Source: Antedon mediterranea
Lineage: Eukaryota > Echinodermata > Crinoidea > Comatulida > Antedonidae
Assembly (NCBI RefSeq): GCF_964355755.1
Contig: NC_092675.1
Span: forward strand, 6,358,312 to 6,422,311
Reading direction: 5' to 3'
Length of the DNA: 64,000 nucleotides
Part shown: piece by piece, positions 55,842 through 64,000 of the stretch
How the letters are laid out: each line of letters starts with the position of its first letter
Position numbering within the stretch: the first letter of the stretch is position 1
The notes under the pieces: model-generated
What the model was told of the DNA's origin: nothing
Database searches by the model: none
The model's input: only the letters and a program-made list of their open reading frames with translations
Position numbers and translations under genes: made by a program

Positions 55842-58169
55842 AGATGAAATCGGTCGCGCTTGAAATTGGTCGCGATAAAATCAACATTCGGCATTTTGTA
55901 TGGAGCGCCGCTAGATACGCTTTTATCATATTAGTTATGTTTGATATTGGTCGCGCTAATTTGTATAGGACGCACTAGATACATTTTTAATGAAAACGCT
56001 AATTTGTTTTTAGTTAATTTTAAATATAGAATTTCTAATATTACTATTAACATTTTTTTACCTCCATCTTTATTATTTTTTAAGTACAGTAAATAAAAAT
56101 ATTTATCTCATTATTTATAAATAATTTGTGTTTTCATTTTATTTTACAGGTGTCAATGAATAATTGTAATGTGTTTGTTTAGAAAATCGTTTTAAAAATG
56201 TTTTATTGAATATTGTTTAAGTTTTTGAAAAGATTGGCATTTTGAAAATGTTGAAATAATTTAATAGTTAAACAAGTAACGCGCCTATTGCATATTTTTT
56301 AATCACAGTTAATTACGAAACTCGTTCTATACCTGCAAGTGAATACCAGCTCAATGAGGTTTATGCAATAAAGGAAGATGATGCATAACGATGATTTTTA
56401 CGATATCCGCCACTCTGACGTGAGCATGGTTTTATGATAATAATAATAAAATATATAGATAATATGCAGTTATAAATCAATCTACCGGGCCTATACAGTA
56501 GGACTATGATGTACAATGATAGATGTGAGAATAATAATTGATGGATAATAAAAGCGGACACGATTCTCAAAGAGGTAATCTTGCACTGATATTTAAAGAT
56601 GTATTGTCCCTTTGACTAATTCCCCCAAATTTTTTTTTAAATATTTCGAAAAAAAGTGGGTCATTTTTAAGTATCATAATAGTTATTAACTTTCACCAAA
56701 AATTAGTTGGAAAAAAAATCATTTAACTGAAATACAGACGTTTTTTTATTCTAAAAATAACTTTGACATCCAGTCAAAGTTTTCGATCAAAACATATTTC
56801 ATAATGCAACGTGTTTGTTTGGCTACTCTGTATGCATAATCATAAAACTTCCTCGCGATCTGTGTGAAAACACCTTCTCAACCGTGACGAGTTGTAAACA
56901 ATCCTAATTAGCATCATGCATAATGCATACTCATGGTTTGAAATCTTTGTTTACTTTCGCTCGCAGCAATTTTCCAAAGGAAATGTAATCAAATTAATTT
57001 ACCTGTTAATTTAAGATAAACTTGTTGTTTTTGGCTTGAATTTTCGACCTAAAGTGAATAACTTTAATATTACTTTGATATAATTATATCCAATTAAAAT
57101 ATAGAATATTTTGACCTTCATTTTTTTGTGTTTCAAGGGACAATATATCTTTAAACATTTAGATTTACGAACGGCGTATGGATGTGAGACACTGAGTTGG
57201 ACTCAATTATTTACATTAAATGATTATTATAAATGAAGAAATAAAGATATTCAAATTAAAAACTATAGTATCGCCGACGTATACGTAATGTATATACATC
57301 GTTTCAGGAGACCTGTCATAGATGTTTCAAACGTATGGTTATTAGTAATAATACATGGCCATGGACAACGATCATACGCGTTTTGTCCTTGATTTTGACA
57401 CACCTAGTGCGTGTTTTTTTTAACGGCTGCACGATCAGGGTGCATCTCTGATATGGCTTATGGGGTTTATTTCAGTAACTCGCCTTTTAACGATCCGCAT
57501 ATAATAATCAGTTTTACTAGTTTAAACATTAGAAATAAAAATATACACATGATTTGCCTCAACAATAATCATTATATACTTAATATTATCCTACATAACG
57601 TACGGACATAAATAAAACAGAAATAAAAATAAGGTGATCGAATAGTAAGTTAACGACATGGATATGATATAATCTGCCACAGTATGCATAAGTATAAAAA
57701 TGGATATGGATGGCTTTATGGGCTATACATTGTAACAATTATTGTTTTCAAATAAATTAAATTCTCTTTTACGTAATTGTTTGCATAATAAAAGACACAG
57801 ACCTATATTCTCTATATAATATATTAATTACAGTACCGTACATAATAAAATAGATGTAAATTATTATGTGCCTAATATAATATTTTAAACATATAAAAAA
57901 AGTAATGAAAGGATAATAAATATATTTATTAACCAAATAAAAAATATCCACATAAATAATCTAGTTTCTAAAAAATATCAATTAAATCTATATTATAAAC
58001 GAAGAAAATGTATATCCCGCTAGCATGCATCTCACTCCATACAAAATAGCACGACCGATTTCAAACGCGACAGATATCATAAAAAATGTATAGCTCTAGC
58101 GGCGCGCCATACAAAATACCGGAAGTTGATTTTATCGCGACCGATTTCAGAGATGCGACCAATTTCATC
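55842..58169. mobile_element. 2.3-kb foldback element upstream of TRIM copy 5
   Basis: GATGAAATCGGTCGCGCTTG at 55842 and the inverse ending GCGACCAATTTCATC at 58169. Both arms carry GGTCGCG(A/C)TAAAATCAAC and TTTTGTATGG-GCGCCGCTAGA. A second MITE is nested at 56592-57155. No transposase was found. Confidence 0.85.
56592..57155. mobile_element. nested MITE with ATTGTCCC-type ends
   Basis: TTTAAAGATGTATTGTCCCT at the left and AGGGACAATATATCTTTAAA at the right. The same terminal type as the element at 20522-20832. Confidence 0.8.
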
Positions 58170-58597
58170 ATAAACCTCCTAAATATACATAATAATACTA
58201 ATAGTGGTCAACCGTGCACGATTGATCTCTAGCTTTCTGTGCACAGAAATGTGCAAGGGAAGTCTTGAATCAATCAGGATTAATTTATTGAAAAAAAAAA
58301 TGTTTGCGCTAGACTACTGGCCTAAAGACTAGTAAGTATACTATAGCGTAAGCCTTCTAAACACCTAAACTAGCTTGGGCCTACTGTACTCGTTAGATAG
58401 AGAGAGGTGGGCTAGGTATTATTAGTAAAGACTCACTCAGAGATCAGGTTTTTAGAGTGCGCCTTAGCACAGTAGGTTGTCATGTAATTTAAAACAATAC
58501 GTAGGCGAACATAATACAAACAACAAGTAGTATTAGTAATTACCAAAAAAATAACCAAGAAAAGCCTATATTTTTGTTTTAATTCACTTTAAAAAAA

Positions 58598-58624
58598 TGC
58601 CTGACCGGCGCATCACAAAAATGG
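58598..58624 (+). CDS. candidate first coding exon of unknown plus-strand gene
   Basis: ATGCCTGACCGGCGCATCAC to AAAATG encodes nine residues (MPDRRITKM) and is followed by a strong GTAAGC donor (58625-58626). It ends in phase 0, matching the phase-0 acceptor of the next exon at 59211. The exon is tiny, so the call rests on the splice-phase match. Confidence 0.5.
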
Positions 58625-58829
58625 TAAGCTGGAAAATCCCAACCCACCACCGCCCTCTATAATTCAGTTACCTAAAAACTTTTTTTTAATCCACCATGAT
58701 GGTGGGATCAACATTGTCATTGTGCGACAGTTTTTTATAATTACAAATTCAGAAAAATGCCACGATTTTTATCATTAGACTATTTATCTGAGGTAGTTGG
58801 GCCTAACTATTTGAAATGGGGGAAGTAGA

Positions 58830-59045
58830 TCTCCTACTAGGCCTAGGCTAGACTATATAGATAGGGCCTAGCCTAAGTATACATTTTAGGCCTACTACTA
58901 GGCCTACTAGCCTGGCATATAGGCTAGGCCTAGATGCCTAGGCTAGTCTTGGTAGTCTAGCCGGCGTAGGCTAGTGTACATAATCAGCAATCTAATTTAG
59001 GCCTAACTGAAAGTCTACTACTAGGCCTACTAGGCCTAGTACTGT
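58830..59045. repeat. dense AGGCCTA/CTAGGCC patch
   Basis: Overlapping CTAGGCCTA words without a fixed period, in the first intron of the unknown plus-strand gene. Resembles the patch beside USP15-like exon 1. Confidence 0.7.
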
Positions 59046-59210
59046 TATGCACAATTTAACATTACTACTGTAGTATATTCTTTACTCCATGAGTATACTA
59101 TACTAGCCGAGGCCCCAGGTACGTTTATTTATTCGATTCTAATAAATATCGGTAATACTAATCGCATCGCATTCTCTCTTGCATTTAAAACATTTGTGGT
59201 ACTTTTGTAG

Positions 59211-59340
59211 GTTCAGAATCTTAAGCATTCTGTTCTCAGTCGGTGTTTGATAACATTTCACGCAAGACTGGGATGTAATGATGCATACTCTCACGATGGG
59301 ACACTGGATGACTATGCTTATAGAACACCTTGGCGAAAGG
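59211..59340 (+). CDS. unknown gene, exon 2
   Basis: A 130-nt exon, acceptor TTTTGTAG (59209-59210), donor GTAATT (59341-59342), phase 0 in and phase 1 out. It encodes VQNLKHSVLSRCLITFHARL and then HDGTLDDYAYRTPWRK. I do not recognise the family. The phases agree with exons 1 and 3. Confidence 0.75.
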
Positions 59341-59729
59341 GTAATTCTTTGTTTGTTTTTGATACATACTCCAATTATATAGTTTAAAGTATTATTTTGT
59401 TTTTATAAGAAATTGGTTTTAGAGGTACATTAAATGTTAAAAATTGAATAAATAAATATTTCTTGATAATTTAGCATATATTAATTTATCTAGGCCTAGG
59501 CTAGGCCCAGTATTAAATAATTTGACAATAAACTTAGATATCACATTTTTAAAGTAAACACAAATTGAAAATATTTCAAGGTAAACAAAACAGAGATCAT
59601 TACCAAAATAACAAAAAACAACCTTATTCTAGCAATTATTTTATATCGGACTATATTTTTAATTTATCATATGTGTATTATGTGGTAAATTATAACAGAC
59701 AATATATTTGTTGCATTTTAACTTCATAG

Positions 59730-59823
59730 CTACTTTGATAGACAATAATGGTACTGAATTAGCTGAACAAATCAAGTCACTGAACAAGAAAAATACTGCT
59801 ACTGTTGAAACTATCACATTGAG
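59730..59823 (+). CDS. unknown gene, exon 3
   Basis: A 94-nt exon, acceptor ACTTCATAG (59728-59729), donor GTTTGT (59824-59825), phase 1 in and 2 out. It encodes TLIDNNGTELAEQIKSLNKK and NTATVETITL, a polar, helix-prone stretch. Confidence 0.75.
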
Positions 59824-59896
59824 GTTTGTAACAGCAGTTTTTAGGGTTTAAAATAGGTGATGCTGATAGAGGTATCAAAGCCATTATGTTACACTA

Positions 59897-60325
59897 CCGT
59901 AAATCTTCTAATAGCAACCCACACTCTAATAGTGACCCCCCTTCTAATAGTAACCCACCTTATAAGTCAATCTATAATAATAACCCACTACTCTAATAGT
60001 CCCCATGGGGTTACTATTAGAGTCACAAAAACTTATGATGCAGCCATATTCTGAAAATAAGGAGATAATGCATGTTGATCTGGGGAATGGGGAGGATTGA
60101 GTGGTTTTGAGTTAGAGTTCAACCAAATTGGTTTATTCGTACTGTTTGATTATTTTGCTATGAGTTGCTGACCAGAAAAGTTGGGGGTGGGTTACTATTT
60201 TCAGGTGCCTAATTTAAGATTAGTAATAGTAACCCACTACTCTAATAGTAAACCCCCTTCTAATAGTAACCCACCCTAAAAACAATCAAAGAATAATAAC
60301 CCAGGGTTACAATAAAGATTTACGG
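59897..60325. mobile_element. intact 429-bp MITE with TA duplication
   Basis: CCGTAAATCTTCTAATAGCA at the left and AAAGATTTACGG at the right, flanked by TA on both sides (59895-59896, 60326-60327), as in Tc1/mariner-type elements. Both arms carry CTAATAGTAACCCAC repeats. It is the insertion-free relative of 22796-24133 and sits in intron 3 of the unknown gene. Confidence 0.85.
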
Positions 60326-60388
60326 TAACCGTATATTAATATATTAATGTTCTGGTAATTTTATTTCATATGAGTCACTTGCCAATTA

Positions 60389-60556
60389 CAGGATTGATAA
60401 ACTATTTTATAATTTATTGTGCTTATAAACTAAGTCTCATTTGAGGCTTGGGGAATGGAGTTGTGAGTTTAACAACTCTGGCACAGATCAGGATTGAACC
60501 CTAGATCCTGGGATTGGAAGGCAAGCATATTAACAACCAAGCTACAACTTCACTAA
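60389..60556 (-). mobile_element. tRNA-derived SINE, copy 2
   Basis: GGATTGATAAACTATTTTAT, TGTGCTTATAAACTAA, then CTGGGATTGGAAGGCAAGCA and CAACCAAGCTACAACT match the SINE at 6190-6364 in the same orientation. Confidence 0.7.
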
Positions 60557-60648
60557 TAAAATCCACTAATAAACAGTATCATAACTTGATTTAATATTAA
60601 TAATCTTAAAACTAATTGTGTTATCCTGTCTCTTCGGATATTTATTAG

Positions 60649-60799
60649 AGAATGTGATGATGTTGATGAACCCAACCCTGAGGTTGTTCCTAGTTCTAAC
60701 CCAGACTCTCCACCAGTCTCCAATGATGATGTTTTACATATAAAAGAAACTATCAAGGAAAAAGAAACAGAGAAACATCAAAGGATCAAAACAAATATA
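60649..60799 (+). CDS. unknown gene, exon 4, ending in an in-frame TAG
   Basis: A 151-nt exon, acceptor TTTATTAG (60647-60648), donor GTAGGA (60800-60801), phase 2 in. It encodes ECDDVDEPNPEVVPSSNPDS and then a lysine/glutamate-rich stretch (IKETIKEKETEK), an acidic, proline-rich, disordered segment. In the frame fixed by exon 3 the last codon before the donor is TAG (60797-60799). Either translation stops here, the donor differs, or a base is missing near 60780. One base more would give a phase-1 end that fits the alternative acceptor at 61504-61505. Confidence 0.65.
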
Positions 60800-61350
60800 G
60801 GTAGGAATTGGTATATATGCATAATATGCTGTTTAAACTATAATGCTGATACAACATTTTTAAATGTTCCTACTTTTATGTTCCCATTTGATTTTTTTTA
60901 CTTTACTTTTTTAATGCTAAATATTTACATATACTGTATACAGTATATAATATATGTCTTTATCATCTTTTTTTTTGGTCTTTTTATTTTTACTTTTTTG
61001 TTTTTGTATTGTTCCCTGTTGTTTAAATGTTGAGGGCTACATGCATGTCAGCCTCGGCTGTTTTGACAATCGTTATACAAAGTTTAATAAAAAAAAAACC
61101 TCTCATATTACTATCTTGCCAATTAAAGATTGAAAACTAAACCCATGCAAATAAGAACTAGTAAGGTTAGGCCTTTCCCAGAAGATGGTTGCAACATTCT
61201 CAACCATACTTTATTTCCATTTGAAAACACCGCAAACCAACTTTATAACTAAAGCCATGCTGTTAGCAGATAACCCTAGTTGCAATTTACGTAATTATTA
61301 TTATTTCAAAATAAGATCTGGCTACACTATCAAATTAGTTTGACCAAAAA

Positions 61351-61438
61351 AAGTGTGATGTGCCCAAATATGGTAGTGATATGCCCAAATTTGTTAGTGA
61401 TATGACATCATCATATCCATATATGGGCACATTACATT
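61351..61438. mobile_element. 88-bp palindromic MITE
   Basis: AGTGTGATGTGCCCAAATAT at the left and ATATGGGCACATTACATT at the right are inverted; GTGATATG repeats lie between. Confidence 0.65.
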
Positions 61439-61510
61439 GTTTTGTTACATAAAGTTTGATAGGTATACAGAGCTTTACAAGAATTATTGTTGACTTGATA
61501 TTTAGACCAG

Positions 61511-61659
61511 CAGTTGTCTTTGGAAACTCCAGTGCTGTGTGCTTTGAAAAAGTCACTACCTAAAACAGAGCATCTTTTACGGCATTTAACAGCTACCATT
61601 GTCCAGGATCCATTCACACAAGAGGATGGCAAAGCTATTACAGAGCAAAGCATATTAAG
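61511..61659 (+). CDS. unknown gene, exon 5, GC donor
   Basis: A 149-nt exon with acceptor GACCAG (61509-61510) or an alternative at 61504-61505. It encodes QLSLETPVLCALKKSLPKTE, LLRHLTATIVQDPFTQEDGK and AITEQSIL. The 3' end is AAG followed by GCAAGT, a consensus GC-AG donor. The phase-2 end joins exon 6 to restore an arginine codon. Confidence 0.75.
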
Positions 61660-61710
61660 GCAAGTTTTCCATGGCAACATTCTAGATTTGTTAAACATTT
61701 AAGACTCAAA

Positions 61711-63458
61711 CGCCTGTATTCTTAAACCGGACTTTAGTCCTAGTTCGAAGTTCGACTTGAAAAAGTCGTAGTTCGAGCTATTACTTCAAATTCGATTCAT
61801 AAACGAAGTAGTCGAAGTTTGCAGTTCGACTTAATGAAGTCGAGCTTTTAGTCGAGTTGCACACGTCTGGGTAACAAAGACTATACATTGACCAATGACA
61901 AGAGAGTATTTGAGGAGCAGACGACATTTTGCGCATTGATATCACTTTCCATTTTCTTACAAAACTTTTTACACATCAGGACTATATACATGAAAAATAA
62001 TTTTAAACGTTAATTATTAGAACAAGATCAGTATTAATTTAACAGTGAAGTACTTTTGATTAACAACAAACAAAATCTTAAAAATATATTTAGGAACCAT
62101 GGCGGTACGGTAACTTTCATATTTTCTGGGCCTTGCATGATTGCGACAAACCACGCACTTCATAGCGTAACAAGAAAGCGCTAGGCCCAGAGCCATATAT
62201 ATAAAGAGTTACGACATTGGATTATAGTCACGTGATATGCAGATCAATTTGTGTCAAACTTGTCTCCGTTAATGCATGTAAAGTATAGGAGCAAGAAAAT
62301 ACTTTAAACTTTTTCTTATATTTAAAAAAATTTAATTGCACATTTTACGGTGAAATATCGATGTGCACAGCGTACAGAAGTACTTGTGCCAAAGAATATT
62401 GCGCGCGCGTGCGCTACAGTAGTACATTATAAAGTTCGATTGATTGATTTTGGAACAAAACATCCCATAACTACGTCCTATTAATAACAATTATGTAATA
62501 TTTTCAATTCATAATGCATGCTTTGATGACTAAATAAAATAATAAAGTGTCGTGGATATATTTGTTAATATACAGAAAAGGGTATGAACAATATTTAAAT
62601 AATAAAGGCAAATTATTACAAATGAAATGATGAACGAGTCTCTGAAAGTTTGTGTCAAAAACACACAGAGAGCCATATACTGTATAATAAGAGGGGTGAA
62701 TTTGTGTGTTTTTTGTATTGGTTCATGCTTTGATGTATCCTGACTTGCATGTAGGCCCTGGCATTTATTCTTTTGTTATTATAGACACAATATATATATG
62801 TTACCAAATTAATACCATTAATAAAATTAATTACTAAAAACAAAAACGGAATATAAGCGTTATTTCATAGACAAAAAAATCTAAAAATAATGCATGAACT
62901 ACACGAAAACGCTATAAAATAGACGCTTGGGCCCTCAGCGTGCGAATTCTTTAACACAAAAATGGCTTCTAATTTTCAATGTCGTAACTCTTTATATATA
63001 TGGCTCTGGCTAGGCCCCCTAAACATTCCATCGCGAGGTGAATTTCCGCATCTCCCATTGTCGCTATGGTGTGACATAGTTCAAGTCGGACTTGCGCGAA
63101 GAAAATAATGTAATTTGTATACGGTTATAAATAAAGATGATTTTCATTATTATAACTTATACCAATGTATATTTAATTAAGCTAATATAAAAATAGATAT
63201 TTCATTCTTCAATATCTGGCCAATATAACAACTCAATGACTATTACGTTTTTCATAAACATCGTTTAAAAACCATTTAGTTGACCATTTAGCCTGCCCTC
63301 CAGGACTAAATAAATCGATCAAAATCCGTCTCGATTTAGTCGAGGTTGGCCTGATTTAGTCGGCGATTTAGTTGAAGTTCGGTTTATGAATTAAAATGAG
63401 GTCATTTTTAAAGTTTTAGCTCGAACTAAGACTAAAGTCCGGTTTTAGAATACGGGCG
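61711..63458. mobile_element. 1.75-kb foldback in intron 5 of the unknown gene
   Basis: CGCCTGTATTCTTAAACCGG and GACTTTAGTCCTAGTTCGA at the left answer TCGAACTAAGACTAAAGTCC and GGTTTTAGAATACGGGCG at the right. The arms are rich in AGTCGA words. A second inverted-repeat element is nested at 62182-63017. Confidence 0.8.
62182..63017. mobile_element. nested inverted-repeat element
   Basis: GCCATATATATAAAGAGTTA, CGACATTG (left) and CAATGTCG, TAACTCTTTATATATATGGC (right), with CTAGGCC nearby at both outer edges. About 835 bp, no transposase. Confidence 0.75.
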
Positions 63459-63729
63459 AAAGTCTTGAAGTCGAGGACTGAAGCACCTGAATGAGTAGTA
63501 CTAAGTGTGTTAAAACCAACTCGGACAGCATCGTGTGACTTGCCCAACGTCGGTGCTGTCTGAGTTGAATTCAGATGAGACTTAAGATAGGGTCGGGCGT
63601 AGTTTTAGGTTATCGGGAGAAGTTTAAACGTGTTTAGTTTTCTCCCAACATTGTACGACCTGTCTAAGTTGGCATTTAGTGTGAGTAGACACTTCACTGA
63701 TTGTCTTGTTTCATTGTATTTTTAAATAG

Positions 63730-63823
63730 AAATGACAGACTGTACAGCCAGAAAAACACAGAGATTATTCAGCCTAGTAATTTATACTATGAACAATTTG
63801 AATTGCAAGAACTTGAAAAACGG
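63730..63823 (+). CDS. unknown gene, exon 6
   Basis: A 94-nt exon, acceptor TTTAAATAG (63728-63729), donor GTAAGA (63824-63825), phase 2 in and phase 0 out. It encodes NDRLYSQKNTEIIQPSNLYY and EQFELQELEKR, probably the start of a coiled coil. The gene continues past the right edge of the window. Confidence 0.75.
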
Positions 63824-64000
63824 GTAAGAATGATCATAGAGATATTGTTCACTATAATATCTCTATGGAATGATCCAAACAATTTTCGGAAAATACACAA
63901 GTTCAAATTCAAATATTCTTTATTCATCCTCAATCATGAAAATATACAACAACAATATATGAGAACATAAAAAAGATGAAAAGGAAACACATAAAAACTC

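Overview
The window looks like nuclear DNA of a marine invertebrate deuterostome, most likely an echinoderm (inference). It is AT-rich, its coding exons are short and split by GT-AG introns, it carries an expanded TRIM family, a recognisable USP4/11/15 orthologue and an LRP-type YWTD gene, and it is crowded with inverted-repeat DNA transposons, SINEs and non-LTR fragments. Nothing bacterial or viral was seen.

Layout: 1-2.8 kb holds a MITE and a broken non-LTR reverse transcriptase. From 2.8 to 11.6 kb the minus strand carries the 3' part of a multi-exon gene whose modules are YWTD propeller, EGF, EGF, sushi. Splice phases join across the propeller exons, but the second EGF exon is decayed. 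Five paralogous single-exon RBCC (TRIM) genes follow on the minus strand at 13.3-14.5, 21.4-22.6, 33.2-34.4, 38.1-39.4 and 54.0-55.4 kb. Between TRIM copies 1 and 2 (about 19.1-22.6 kb) lies a duplicate of LRP introns plus a dead YWTD exon, so LRP fragment and TRIM were copied together as one block with an internal deletion.

The spacers between TRIM genes are filled with inverted-repeat elements: a 3.1-kb foldback with 9-bp target duplications (14.6-17.7 kb); a foldback nested in a MITE (22.8-24.1 kb); and a 7.7-kb TIR-bounded element (24.4-32.1 kb) whose two arms are arrays of a 106-bp satellite in opposite orientation. The satellite monomer resembles the element's own terminal repeat.

From 39.9 to 45.4 kb the minus strand encodes the first five coding exons of a USP15-type deubiquitinase (DUSP and first ubiquitin-like region). 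No catalytic exon was found further downstream in the window. A 4.8-kb foldback (45.6-50.4 kb), twin hairpins (50.6 kb) and a GCGCAATTTG palindrome array (51.1-51.9 kb) follow. After TRIM copy 5, a further foldback (55.8-58.2 kb) precedes a plus-strand multi-exon gene of unknown function (58.6-63.8 kb and beyond) that uses one GC-AG intron and has an in-frame TAG exactly at a predicted donor.

Functionally, the window joins ubiquitin-ligase-type TRIM paralogues and a USP15-type gene. The TRIM copies keep the RING, both B-boxes and a short C-terminal tail nearly constant while the linker between them varies strongly. An innate-immunity role is possible but is not shown by the sequence.
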